64,000 nt of DNA, taken from Pseudomonas fortuita (GTDB lineage: Bacteria > Pseudomonadota > Gammaproteobacteria > Pseudomonadales > Pseudomonadaceae). Within the stretch, counting starts at the first letter, position 1; each line of letters starts with the position of its first letter. Below, one piece after another: positions 15,998 to 25,129 of this stretch. The position numbers were made by a program, and so were the translations under genes. The notes under the pieces were generated by a model. It was not told where the DNA came from. It saw nothing but the letters and a program-made list of their open reading frames with translations, and ran no database searches. Where the stretch lies: NCBI RefSeq assembly GCF_026898135.2, contig NZ_CP114035.2:5993501-6057500 (forward strand), written 5' to 3'.

Positions 15998-16576
15998 CTA
16001 CTTGAAGGCTTTACTGAAGCGCTGAGAGAGCGATGCCGCGTCAATCGCAGCCCAGCTCTCAGGATCATTACTCAACCTGATCCAGTTGAGCGCCACCCCC
16101 ACCATGACCAACCCAGCCAGAATCCCTTCCCAGAACGCCCAAACAAAGGTGGTTCGAACAAGGTAATCAGGATCGACGCTTCCGGTGAGTAGGTGGATCG
16201 GATAAGGAGAAAGGAAGCATCCGGCAATGAACGCCAAGATCATCAAGGGCACTGCATAGACCATTAACATCACCGGCACCTTGATCTGATACTGCCTGGC
16301 AGCTACCAGCTTGTCGTTCGGCCCCTTCATGGCATAGATGGTGGCCTTGTTCTTCATCTTGTCCTTATTCTTGGTGAAGATGCCGTACAGGGTCACACGC
16401 TCTCCTGCCTCGATCTCTTCGTAAATTTTTCCGGGCAGCAGAACCTCCGGTAGCACCTGCCCATCAATGACGATCCGGGCCATGACTGCCCCCGGCTCGG
16501 TGGCGGTGACACGTGGTTTATCGATCACACCCGTGACCTGACGGCAATCAAATTTGATCAAAACATGCTCCTGCAA
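15998..16576 (-). CDS. Small membrane protein, unrecognised
   Basis: 192 residues. The N-terminal 90 are soluble and beta-rich with an OB-like look (GVIDKPRVTATEPGAVMARI, VTLYGIFTKNKD). Two hydrophobic spans follow: PVMLMVYAVPLMILAFIAGC (about 103-125) and a second near 140-165 (FVWAFWEGILAGLVMVGVAL). Topology suggests a cytoplasmic domain anchored to the inner membrane. Its stop is 60 bp upstream of the VbhA-like gene start, so they may be co-transcribed. Function unknown. Confidence 0.6.
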   Translation of the reverse strand: MQEHVLIKFDCRQVTGVIDKPRVTATEPGAVMARIVIDGQVLPEVLLPGKIYEEIEAGERVTLYGIFTKNKDKMKNKATIYAMKGPNDKLVAARQYQIKVPVMLMVYAVPLMILAFIAGCFLSPYPIHLLTGSVDPDYLVRTTFVWAFWEGILAGLVMVGVALNWIRLSNDPESWAAIDAASLSQRFSKAFK

Positions 16577-16785
16577 TTTTAAGAGCGCGCAGCTGGCCCC
16601 AATGCTTCGAAAGCACTGTGCGTCGATGTGCTGAATCAGCTACGCGATAAACAAAAAATACTGACGACAGCTTGCTTCCTTAACCCATCTCTCGCTAACA
16701 CGGAGGTGATCATTCGAGCTCCGGCGATGACATAGCGGTCATGCAAGATCCCAAAATTCGTATGCACGCCCCGGGTTCGCCAGGC

Positions 16786-17163
16786 TCATCGTGCGCTCGA
16801 ATAGACTTGACCATCGTGAGTGACGAACTCATAGATCGGGCGGGGCTCACTACCTTCCTTGATCCGGATCTCCGAGAGGAGCTGCATTGAAAATTCTGAA
16901 CGGCGCGTCATGGAAGGCGGAGCCACCAGCTGGATCTTATTGACGCTCAGCGCCTCAGGCCTGCTCCCTTTGCAAAGCGAGTCGACCTCTTCAACGTTCG
17001 ACACGATGCGCACCCATGGCCCAAAGCAGCCATCAACCACGCCACACCCTTCGACGACGAAGTAGTAGCTGTCTGGATTCAGGCCCGCTGACCTCCACAG
17101 CAATCGGACATCGTCGACAGCGGCAAACTGGCCTTGAAGCTCGGCTCGATTTGTGAACAACAA
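16786..17163 (-). CDS. Unrecognised 125-residue protein
   Basis: Opens MLFTNRAELQGQFAAVDDVR and includes SYYFVVEGCGVVDGCFGPWV and IYEFVTHDGQVYSSAR. Alternating beta strands suggest a small globular cytoplasmic protein. No family recognised. It is a stand-alone gene with 190-210 bp gaps on each side. Confidence 0.5.
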   Translation of the reverse strand: MLFTNRAELQGQFAAVDDVRLLWRSAGLNPDSYYFVVEGCGVVDGCFGPWVRIVSNVEEVDSLCKGSRPEALSVNKIQLVAPPSMTRRSEFSMQLLSEIRIKEGSEPRPIYEFVTHDGQVYSSAR

Positions 17164-17389
17164 AAATTACGTTCCTTCCTAGGTCAGACTCACACAATCC
17201 AACTAGCAAGCCTCAATAACCAAACCCATAAATTGACAAAAAAGCTGACGCCCGCAATTGTCTCTACTCCCAAATTCCGTCTACTGGAACGGGTGGAGCC
17301 ACCATACCACTAATTCACATTCGAGCACTATATTTCATGGATGAGAATTTGCCAGTATGGCCTTATCCTTCCCTTTGCGGGAAGCCCTC

Positions 17390-17875
17390 ATGCCATCGCG
17401 ATACACCCTGGCGGCAGTCCTTCGCACCACGCGTGCCGCTCGCGGCCTCTCCCAGGAGCAGCTAGGAAGCACACTGGAAGCCCGCCATCTGCATAACATC
17501 GAGCACGCGAAATCCAACGCCACCCTAGAAATGCTCCAAGGCATCAGCGAACGCCTAGATATTGATGTTGTAGCTCTACTCGCTGCCGCCTCCAGCTATG
17601 ACCGCAAAGAATCGCTTGAAGAGTTCATGGCATATCTCTGGGGAGAGCTTGAAAAGCTGCGCGATATGCATGTTCTTGAAAACATACCTACACAGTTTTC
17701 TAATGGCGAATTGATTGCTGCGAAAGCTGGTAAGCCGCCAATTGCTGCCGAAAAGATCAGAGCGGTGCTCACCTGCAAGGCCGAGGGGCTCACCCAGAAA
17801 GCGACTTCAGTCAAGCTGGGCATCCCGGCATCTACAGTGCACAAGATCTGGCATATGCCTGCTGGAGATCGCTAA
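17390..17875 (+). CDS. XRE-family regulator with a second C-terminal HTH
   Basis: 161 residues. Residues 5-65 form a Cro/CI-type helix-turn-helix (LRTTRAARGLSQEQLGSTLE, HLHNIEHAKSNATLEMLQGI). The C-terminal 45 residues (KIRAVLTCKAEGLTQKATSV, GIPASTVHKIW) form a second, resolvase/Hin-like HTH. ATG 17390 has GGGAAG 5 nt upstream; the in-frame ATG at 17357 is poorer. It faces the end of the minus-strand gin-thyA operon and shares the terminator hairpin between them. It may control island transfer genes or cargo; a TTGACA at 17233 is a possible promoter -35. Confidence 0.85.
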   Translation: MPSRYTLAAVLRTTRAARGLSQEQLGSTLEARHLHNIEHAKSNATLEMLQGISERLDIDVVALLAAASSYDRKESLEEFMAYLWGELEKLRDMHVLENIPTQFSNGELIAAKAGKPPIAAEKIRAVLTCKAEGLTQKATSVKLGIPASTVHKIWHMPAGDR

Positions 17876-17935
17876 AGCCTGGATACGTGATTCGGTTAAA
17901 TTGAAGAAAACCTTCGGCTTAGAGGGGAATCAAGC

Positions 17936-17958
17936 AAAAAACCGGCCCAGGGGCCGGT
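17936..17958 (-). terminator. Terminator of the ginABCD-thyA operon
   Basis: ACCGGCCC-AG-GGGCCGGT (17941-17958); on the minus strand the stem is followed by TTTTTTG. It lies 23 nt after the island thyA stop. On the plus strand it can also stop the XRE gene, but without a T-run. Confidence 0.9.
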
Positions 17959-17981
17959 CTTGTGATCGTCTGTCAGATCAA

Positions 17982-18815
17982 TCAGACAGAGACTGCTGCT
18001 GCAATGTGCGGGTGTGGGTCGTAGCCAACGAGCTCGAAATCTTCGAACTTGTAGTCATAAATCGATGCAGGCTTGCGCAGCAGCTTCAACTCAGGCAACT
18101 GCCGAGGTTCACGAGCGATTTGAGTTTTCACCTGCTCCATGTGATTGGAGTAGATGTGGACGTCACTCAACGAGATCACAATCTCGCCTACATCTAAGTC
18201 ACACTGCTGAGCCAGCATATGGGTCAGGCACGCCAAGGACGCCGTATTGTAGGGCAGCCCGAGGAAGCTGTCGGACGAACGGATGAATAGGTGCGAGGAC
18301 AGCTTGTTGTTCACAACATAGAACTGATACAGCAGGTGGCACGGTGGAAGCGCCATCTTGCCGTTTTTGGCGTTCTCTTTCGGGCTCACCTTCTCATCAG
18401 GCAGGAACTCAACATTCCACCCATGGAACAAGATTCGACGACTGTTAGGGTTCGTCTTCAAGGCATTAACGACATAGTCGATCTGGTTGATCGTTTTGCC
18501 GTCTTTGGTAGGCCAGGCTGTCCACTGCTTGCCATAGACCGGGCCGAGGTCACCGTCTTCAGTGGCCCACTCATTCCAGATCTTGACACCATTTTCATTG
18601 AGCCACTTGATATTGGTATCACCATTAAGGAACCAAATCAGCTCATTAACAATACTTTTGAAGTGCAGCTTTTTAGTTGTAAGTAAAGGAAAGCCTTTGG
18701 ACAAGTCATGGCGAAACTGACGGCCAAAAACACTCACAGTACCAGTGCCAGTACGATCACCTTTGATCGCACCATTTTCTAGAACATCAGTCAGTAGTTC
18801 CAGGTAGCTTTTCAT
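17982..18815 (-). CDS. thyA: Island-borne thymidylate synthase (replacement ThyA)
   Basis: 277 residues, complete. It converts dUMP to dTMP with methylene-tetrahydrofolate in the cytoplasm. Visible: RTGTGT near residue 21 (phosphate binding), YGKQWTAW, catalytic Cys159 in [10 protein letters not shown], the dUMP motif [12 protein letters not shown] (180-190) and SDVHIYSNH (218-225). It is the short form, lacking the extra segments of the 323-residue host enzyme, so it is not a duplicate of the host gene. Its ATG overlaps the ginD stop (ATGA) with GGAG 8 nt upstream, placing it as the fifth gene of the recombinase operon. It must supply dTMP because the host thyA is split. Confidence 0.96.
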   Translation of the reverse strand: MKSYLELLTDVLENGAIKGDRTGTGTVSVFGRQFRHDLSKGFPLLTTKKLHFKSIVNELIWFLNGDTNIKWLNENGVKIWNEWATEDGDLGPVYGKQWTAWPTKDGKTINQIDYVVNALKTNPNSRRILFHGWNVEFLPDEKVSPKENAKNGKMALPPCHLLYQFYVVNNKLSSHLFIRSSDSFLGLPYNTASLACLTHMLAQQCDLDVGEIVISLSDVHIYSNHMEQVKTQIAREPRQLPELKLLRKPASIYDYKFEDFELVGYDPHPHIAAAVSV

Positions 18816-19324
18816 GAAATTTTCTCCGCCTGGGCAGCTTCCAGGATACTGATCACCTGCTTGAGTCTATCAATTTCCTTCTGCGAGTCCAAGACCCGCC
18901 GGTTAGCATCCGCTAGAAGGTTCTGATAAGTATCACGGGATTTCATCATGTTAATATACTTTACTTCACTATTTTGATGCTCTTTTTCAGCATCCTTGGC
19001 TTTGGTAAACCAATGCAAAACTTCAAGCCTTGCGTTCTCCAACTTCTCAGTCAGGAGCGTAACAGGATCAACTGGTTTCTTTTTTGTTACCTGTTGACGT
19101 AGAACTTCAATGCGCCGATTTTCTTTGATGGTCTCAAGCCGCTCCAAAGGCCATACACGCTGCCTGATAGTATTGCGGTGAATACCCGTTAGCCGGCTCA
19201 ATTCAGCTGCTGTGGCTTTCAGTGAGTCATTTGCCGCGATATCCAGAAGCGCTTGAGCAAGCAGCTCAGAATACCGATCAAAATCTTCTTTGTTTTTCTG
19301 GTCGAAAGCGTGGGAGTCAGTCAT
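18812..19324 (-). CDS. ginD: GinD-like small HTH/coiled-coil protein of the recombination operon
   Basis: 170 residues. An HTH is likely at about 35-65 ([20 protein letters not shown]), followed by a long helical, charged coiled coil ([20 protein letters not shown] to [20 protein letters not shown]). In GInt elements a small fourth gene follows three tyrosine recombinases and is needed for movement; Tn554 has an equivalent, TnpC. It probably binds DNA and sets orientation or direction of recombination. The start directly abuts the ginC stop and the end overlaps thyA by 4 bp. Symbol given by position and type, not by a search. Confidence 0.8.
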   Translation of the reverse strand: MTDSHAFDQKNKEDFDRYSELLAQALLDIAANDSLKATAAELSRLTGIHRNTIRQRVWPLERLETIKENRRIEVLRQQVTKKKPVDPVTLLTEKLENARLEVLHWFTKAKDAEKEHQNSEVKYINMMKSRDTYQNLLADANRRVLDSQKEIDRLKQVISILEAAQAEKIS

Positions 19325-21412
19325 TTAGAGTTCCTCACCCAGCAGCTCAAGAACACCGTAGGCCTCTTCCATTGCAGCTTTGCTTTGCGCATGCAGGTGG
19401 GAGTACTCCGGGTTCCCCAACAGCTTCTTGTTTTGGTAATACACATCGCGCCAGGCAGGGGCGTTGGCCTTGCTGACGACAGCATTTTGGCAGCGGTTAG
19501 GGTTGCAGCGAAGCCCACCGATGCAGGGGATCGATTCATCGAACTCCATGGGCCCGCCGCCGTAGCAGAAGCCCTGGCCCACGCTGATGACAGCGATGTG
19601 CTGTTCAGCCATGGCCTCGAAGATATCGTCCTTGGTGTGCCCGGATGCCATGTACCCTTTGAATACCCTCTGCAAACGCTCCTTGTGCGCTGCAGCGTTC
19701 ACACCGGCATAACTGCCATCAGGATCGAATCGCTGCTTGATGCTCTCAACCTCGGCGTCATGGCGGAAGGACTTGCCGCTTACGCCCCTACCGCCACTTT
19801 TCGTCAACATTTCAGCGATTTCCCCGTACCCCAGGGTCGTCTTACTGAAGCCCCGTTCGGAATGTCCAACCCCTACGATTTCGCCAAAGTGCTTCAGCTG
19901 GTGAGAGATGAAGGGAAGGCCCACATCCGCACGGTACAGCTGATAGGCGAGCGTGTGCCGCATCATATAAGCATTGAATTCAAGATCTGAAAACTGCTCA
20001 GCAGTCAGAACTCTTTCGAAAAATTTGTCGAGTGTAGCCTTGGTTCCCACACTACTCAGCGGCTGACCCTGCGTGCCAAAGAGAACCGTATCTACGTTCG
20101 AGAAGATAAAATCGTTATTCTTATATTTGGCAAGCAGTTGTGCAACACGCACAGCATCTCGAACTATCGGGATAGCTAACCAGAAGTCATCGAAAAGCTC
20201 GACAAGGTTATCTTCGTGCTTGCTGACATTACTCCTCAAAACCCAATACGAACCATCAAAAACAAGGCACGAACTAGCCAAAAGCTCGGTATACTCCGAA
20301 GGACGCATACCGGTATACTGCCCAATGATATACAAGCATGCGTAGTTCACATAATTCAAATAACGCCTGAAATCATCATTAATGGGGGAGCCTGTGTCCG
20401 CCAAATAAAGATTAAGAGCATAAGGTGCTACCACGCTAAAATAACGACTTACCCTAAAGTCATCACAAGCAATTATTTTTGAAATCTCGTGTTTAGGAAA
20501 GCCTTTCTGCTCAAGCCGCTTGTAGACGTACAAATTAAACTTCAGCCGACAGGTGCCTTGCTCTTTTGCAAGGTAAACACCTTTACTGTTTCGCCGATTA
20601 AGGGTTGCAGTATCAATAACTTCCTCGCCCATAGCATCCAAAAAATCTACGACGGCCAGCGAGGAAGCGAGCGAGGCCACCTCAAACACCTCATTTGGAA
20701 GCACTTGTCGCTTCGCTTTATTATCTTTTTTAGGACGCTTGGCTTTACCGAGGGCTTTCCATTTCAGAGTTGAAAGATTTACAACGGGCAAGCCTGTACC
20801 GAATACATTTTCTACCAGATATCCAGAGCGAAGTCCTTTGAAAAAGCCTTCCAGAGACTGATCAAAAACATACTCAAAATCTTTCGCAGTCTCCACATAC
20901 AAGTGGAAAGGCAACATGTGAACCGAAAGCAATTCACGCTCAACATGTTCCTTTCCCAGCTCTTGGATAGCAGCCCAATACATTTTATCCAAGAAGCGCA
21001 ACCCGGCTTCAAACTTAGGGATCACTGTATTAGGCTTTGGAATCACCTTGGATACTCGTACAAGTGTTCCTTGCTCCGGCATTCCACTAATCCCCTTCAA
21101 AATAAGCATGAAGGCAGCTCGCAATTCAAGCATCGCAAACTCAGGGATATTTGGGTATTTGGTGAAGTCCATCCGATGCTTCGCACCGCGAGTATGCCGC
21201 GATGCATTCGGATAGTCATCGTTAAAGTCCCAGATCGGTGAAATAAAGGCGGAAAGCTTGGAGACCTGTAATGACTGGAGATAACTCAAAAAGCTAAGGG
21301 CATCACTAGAAGAAACACTATCATCGCCCGATTTTAACTGAAGCAAGGTAGCGGAGACGGCTTCGCGGTATTTCGCAAAGGATAGCAGAGTTGCAAAACT
21401 GACTTGTTCCAT
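19325..21412 (-). CDS. ginC: Tyrosine recombinase, third of the trio
   Basis: 695 residues. The catalytic domain shows box I Arg in QYTGMRPSEY (about 368), box II YMMRHTLAYQ (about 484; Arg kept, the usual His is Tyr), ISHQLKHF, and the nucleophile Tyr in KTTLGYGEI (about 527). A Cys cluster near 620-650 (GFCYGG, CIGGLRCNPNRC) suggests a zinc-binding C-terminal part. The long N-terminal region (about 330 residues) should bind the element ends. It is 3 nt downstream of ginB and abuts ginD. Same operon type as GInts and Tn554-like elements. Confidence 0.9.
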   Translation of the reverse strand: MEQVSFATLLSFAKYREAVSATLLQLKSGDDSVSSSDALSFLSYLQSLQVSKLSAFISPIWDFNDDYPNASRHTRGAKHRMDFTKYPNIPEFAMLELRAAFMLILKGISGMPEQGTLVRVSKVIPKPNTVIPKFEAGLRFLDKMYWAAIQELGKEHVERELLSVHMLPFHLYVETAKDFEYVFDQSLEGFFKGLRSGYLVENVFGTGLPVVNLSTLKWKALGKAKRPKKDNKAKRQVLPNEVFEVASLASSLAVVDFLDAMGEEVIDTATLNRRNSKGVYLAKEQGTCRLKFNLYVYKRLEQKGFPKHEISKIIACDDFRVSRYFSVVAPYALNLYLADTGSPINDDFRRYLNYVNYACLYIIGQYTGMRPSEYTELLASSCLVFDGSYWVLRSNVSKHEDNLVELFDDFWLAIPIVRDAVRVAQLLAKYKNNDFIFSNVDTVLFGTQGQPLSSVGTKATLDKFFERVLTAEQFSDLEFNAYMMRHTLAYQLYRADVGLPFISHQLKHFGEIVGVGHSERGFSKTTLGYGEIAEMLTKSGGRGVSGKSFRHDAEVESIKQRFDPDGSYAGVNAAAHKERLQRVFKGYMASGHTKDDIFEAMAEQHIAVISVGQGFCYGGGPMEFDESIPCIGGLRCNPNRCQNAVVSKANAPAWRDVYYQNKKLLGNPEYSHLHAQSKAAMEEAYGVLELLGEEL

Positions 21413-21415
21413 TTA

Positions 21416-23809
21416 TTACAACCCTACGCCATCAATAAGAATAGTTGTATCTACAAACTCAGCGAGACGACGGCCCTCGGCAAGTTCTTCAGCAGTAAAA
21501 TCAGATTTATCACCGAGGATACTTTCCAGCAACGACAAACTCTCATGTACTACATGGCCATAAGGGGTATCCATCACTCGGCTGACATCAGCAAGTTTTC
21601 GATAATCCCGCTCCATAGCAAATAGCTCAGGTAGGTTTGACGAGGTTAGTAGGACGTTCTCACAACCTAGACACATGTTGTACATGGAGCACGGCCGCCC
21701 AGGTACGTAAGTGCTCAACCTCTTGATGAAATCTGGAGGATTGAAGATGTTCTTGCAGCTTGCCAATGGCGTCTTGAATACCACCACTGGCGCATCGATC
21801 TGTACTACCTCGATGAGATTTTCGGATTGTGTCTCGTGCTGCTCGGACGCAAGAGCCAGATCTGCCGCCTCAAGGGCACGATCGTGGAGCTCCCGTAACG
21901 CTACATCGAGCTTGGCACGCGCGAAGGTGTTGAAGTCCATGCGATCGAGGTATGCCTGGGTGGTCTTGATGTGTTTGTGACCCAGGATCAGCTGGATCTC
22001 ACGAATCGGTACACCACGCTCTACAAGCTCGCTGATGAAGCTCGGACGTAGTCGTGCGGGGGTGAGATTGAGGGGCGCGCCATCATCACCGACGATGCCT
22101 TTACGCTGCGCATAGCTGTTGAAGACTGTCGTTACGAACCCGTCCTTACCTGTGGCAAACGACTTAACCTGGAGGAAAGCTTTGGATGCGCTCGACTGCC
22201 AGATGAACAGGCTATTCCTCGCTTTCTCGGGGGCATCGTCACGGAACGCTGCGGTGAGTGCCTCCACGTCCTTGAAGATCTTCGCTACCGCTTCAGCCTG
22301 AGAAGTGGTGAGCCATGTGATATCCGCATCAAAGAGATCAACGGGCATCACCTTTCCGCCGCCTGACCGCTCCTTCCAATATTTCAAGCAGGCACGCCCG
22401 GTCAGCTCATGCTGCGGCTCAAAGTCGTCTAAATTCAGATATTTTAGCGAGTCCGCATTTAGACCCGTTATTTGCCCCAATTTAATCGCATAGGGTGCGA
22501 TAACTTGGGCATCGACGACATAGTGGTGACCCCAGCCTTCTAAGACCTCACGGAGACCTATACCAGAACGGTTAACGATCCTCCAAAACCCATCGATATA
22601 AATATCACCGCTAGACCTCGAGTAAATCCTCGTTCCAACCACACTGCAGTTAAGTTTGTTTTCAAATATCCATCGGGCATTCTCGAGCGTACTAAACCCT
22701 TTTTTCACTTGGCCGTTGGAACCGACTGGATCTTCACCGACACCGGATAACTGATAGGGCTGCGCGAGCGCGTTGTTGCGCAAAATGTCTTCATCTACAC
22801 ATGCAGCGATCCGCCGACGCTCGGAACTTGTGTACGGACGATACTGATCCGTTACTCGGTCAGCATCAAATCCCTGACAGTTGACGAAGTCAGGGCCGGC
22901 ATAGCCCTTAAGGTTCTTGATGGCGGTGAGCGTTTTGCGGAGCGCACTGAGCAAGGTATTGGCAAAGATTGGGGAGCATTCGCCACGGACAATCATCTGC
23001 TCCAGATGGCTGTAGATACGAGGAAGGATGAACGCATCTAAGGTGACAGCAATGGGCTCGCTTCCGGTGAGTCCACGCTCGAGGAAAAAACGCGATACTT
23101 GGTTGAATGCATCGAGGTAGTTCCGCACGCCCGAATCGCTCGTCGTTTTCAACGAAGCAATTGCAAATGCATGCTTAAGATCATTGAAAGGCTTACCCTC
23201 TGAGGCTGCCTCAAGGTCGGCCAATGTCACGAACTCTTTCATTCGCAGCCGCTTGAAATCAACGAGAATAGGTTCCTGAGGAATGTATTCTTCTTTGTTC
23301 TCGCGCCGCTCTTTGACGGTTTGGTAGTCGCTGGAGATTACTCCCAGGCGCCGCAGATCTTCGTTGATTTCATCATAAGCATCGGCGACGCTTGAGTAGC
23401 GATTCAGATGGGATTCAACGCCCTCCAAGCCTGGCACCAATGTGAGACCGCGACGAATGCTCAGCTTGTTGCCGAAAATAGGGAGCTTGCGCTTATCTTC
23501 CTCTGGGAGGCTCTTGTACCAACCTAAAACTTTGAGGCGCCAATTGCACCCAGCGGCAGACTCTCCACGATGGATTGCGCCACTGATGCACATATCCAAT
23601 GTGACCTTCTGCTCCGCTAGCTCGAAGACCTCAAACGACGGGTCAAAATCTTTGCTGGCAATATAGGAGGCGCTCAGCATGAGCGGCGCGTACATCCCGC
23701 TGTCACTGTCACTGAGTTCAACCTCGTAGTAACCGTGCGGGTTCTCTTCCAGTTCTTTAAGCCAGCTGTAAATCCGTGAGCTTCCGATGGCGCGCTCATA
23801 AATACTCAC
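21416..23809 (-). CDS. ginB: Tyrosine recombinase, second of the trio (atypical catalytic residues)
   Basis: 797 residues, the largest of the set. The catalytic region keeps the late motifs: ARLRPSFISELVERG (about 588), LILGHKHIKTTQAYLDRM with GH and the candidate Tyr (about 613-620). Box I normally has Arg in TGLR; here it is TGLNADSLKYL (about 446), and the box II His is Ala. Either the Arg comes from elsewhere or GinB has a mainly structural role in the heteromeric complex. A Cys-rich segment follows near 700-735 (RPCSMYNMCLGC). It overlaps ginA by 4 bp (ATGA), showing coupled translation. Confidence 0.88.
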   Translation of the reverse strand: MSIYERAIGSSRIYSWLKELEENPHGYYEVELSDSDSGMYAPLMLSASYIASKDFDPSFEVFELAEQKVTLDMCISGAIHRGESAAGCNWRLKVLGWYKSLPEEDKRKLPIFGNKLSIRRGLTLVPGLEGVESHLNRYSSVADAYDEINEDLRRLGVISSDYQTVKERRENKEEYIPQEPILVDFKRLRMKEFVTLADLEAASEGKPFNDLKHAFAIASLKTTSDSGVRNYLDAFNQVSRFFLERGLTGSEPIAVTLDAFILPRIYSHLEQMIVRGECSPIFANTLLSALRKTLTAIKNLKGYAGPDFVNCQGFDADRVTDQYRPYTSSERRRIAACVDEDILRNNALAQPYQLSGVGEDPVGSNGQVKKGFSTLENARWIFENKLNCSVVGTRIYSRSSGDIYIDGFWRIVNRSGIGLREVLEGWGHHYVVDAQVIAPYAIKLGQITGLNADSLKYLNLDDFEPQHELTGRACLKYWKERSGGGKVMPVDLFDADITWLTTSQAEAVAKIFKDVEALTAAFRDDAPEKARNSLFIWQSSASKAFLQVKSFATGKDGFVTTVFNSYAQRKGIVGDDGAPLNLTPARLRPSFISELVERGVPIREIQLILGHKHIKTTQAYLDRMDFNTFARAKLDVALRELHDRALEAADLALASEQHETQSENLIEVVQIDAPVVVFKTPLASCKNIFNPPDFIKRLSTYVPGRPCSMYNMCLGCENVLLTSSNLPELFAMERDYRKLADVSRVMDTPYGHVVHESLSLLESILGDKSDFTAEELAEGRRLAEFVDTTILIDGVGL

Positions 23810-25041
23810 TTCTTATCTCCCAAACGAATCTTGAGCGCAGTCTCGGCAACGAGAGCAGCCATGCTACTTGCCTTAGTTGCAACCTTCCCATTAGAAGAAT
23901 GGCAGATGCGGAACACTTCTTGAGGAAGCTGTAGGTAGTGCCGTTCGGTAGTGGTACTGCTGCTATGCCCCAAGGACAACTGAGCCGCGACCAGATTATC
24001 CAAATAGGTCTCACCCAAATCTGGGCTAGTCATGATTTCGTACCCATGTCCGTGCCGAAGCTTATGCGGAGAGATACTGCGATCTAGCCGCTTGCTTTTT
24101 AGTGCGCGCTCCGAGACCCGCTCAAGCAATTTGCTGACCGCATCTGCGTTAAATGGAGATCCCTCTGAGTTGAAAAAACAGGGAGTAACATCGGCGGACT
24201 CATACTGTCTCGCGTATTTTCGGTACAACGGAGTTACGTGATAGCGCTTAATACGTTAAAGCGTAGACTTACTCACGATCGCATATCGCTCTTTCAGCTC
24301 TTGCCCACGCCCTTTACTGCCCGCGATGAGAAGTGGGCAATAATCGGGATGTATCCACTCAATATCATTTTCGCCGATGAAGTTAGCGCGAGAGAAATCG
24401 AGGGCCTTGCTCACCGCACTAAGAGTAATCCTGCCAACTTCGCTTCGACGAAGACCAGCGTCAAAAATTGACTGCAAGAGAACCCGTTCTCGCTCACTAT
24501 CAGTGCTCAAAATGAGGGACTTCAGATCTTTGAGCGAACAGGGTGAAATCAGTTTTCTCTTCGGCGGAGGGGAAATGAATCCAGCTGCATACGGATTATC
24601 TTCTCGCAGAGCGGGTTGATGATTACGGCCAACACACAAGAAGTCGTTGAATAGGGCAGCGTAACAACCATCTCTGTTCCGGATAGTTACCGACGACAAA
24701 CCTTCAACCTCGCGCAGATGAATGAAGTATCTGGCGATTCCCTGCTGGCTTACATTGAGGAGGATTTCATCCCAAGATGAATTGTGGAACGTGGTAGTTC
24801 CTTTAAGGTTTTCGAGCAAGTATCCGATGTTCCGCCCATATGTTTGAGCAGAAGGAAAGGAGAGATTCGCGGTTTTAATAGCTTGGGTGAGGTACTCACT
24901 TACAAGCGGAACGAGCCTCTCTTCTGAGTCAAAAAGCCCCACCGCCGTCACAGATGCCAGGCCTGCTGCGTGTGGCCCGTCCTCGTTGAGCATCGACCCG
25001 CCCAGGTCGATCATTTGATTTTGTGTGACTACAACCTTCAC
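23806..25041 (-). pseudogene. ginA: Tyrosine recombinase, first of the trio, interrupted by an in-frame TAA
   Basis: The frame from GTG 25041 (AAGGGGG ribosome site 6 nt before it) runs 261 codons, meets TAA at 24256-24258, and continues in the same frame to 23806 with perfect recombinase sequence. Before the stop: box I Arg in AGLRRSEVGRI (about 197) and Lys in GSKGRGQEL. After it: PHKLRHGHGYEIM (about 327), LSLGHSSSTTTERHYLQL with the Tyr nucleophile (about 369). The intact protein would be 411 residues. A single C-to-T change of CAA would make the stop. A TTG at 24228 might restart translation, but the two halves would have to reassemble. Without read-through the element is probably immobile. 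Confidence 0.88.
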
Positions 25042-25067
25042 CGACTACCCCCTTTTGAAGGCCGCTC

Positions 25068-25095
25068 ATCCTATGCAGAATGTGCAGCTTGTCAA
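25068..25095 (-). promoter_or_regulatory. Promoter of the ginABCD-thyA operon
   Basis: On the minus strand TTGACA (25090-25095), 16 bp, then TAGGAT (25068-25073), about 30 nt before the ginA start and its ribosome site. The -35 is perfect and the -10 matches 4 of 6. It lies inside the island, so it travels with the operon. Transcripts from the host thyA promoter would also enter here. Confidence 0.7.
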
Positions 25096-25129
25096 GGTCA
25101 AGATAAAGTCGGGAGAAAGACAAATTTTT

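Noticed and set aside
17982..18815. Island thyA considered as a recent copy of the host gene
   Set aside because: It is 277 rather than 323 residues, lacks the host insertions and differs throughout, so it came from another lineage.
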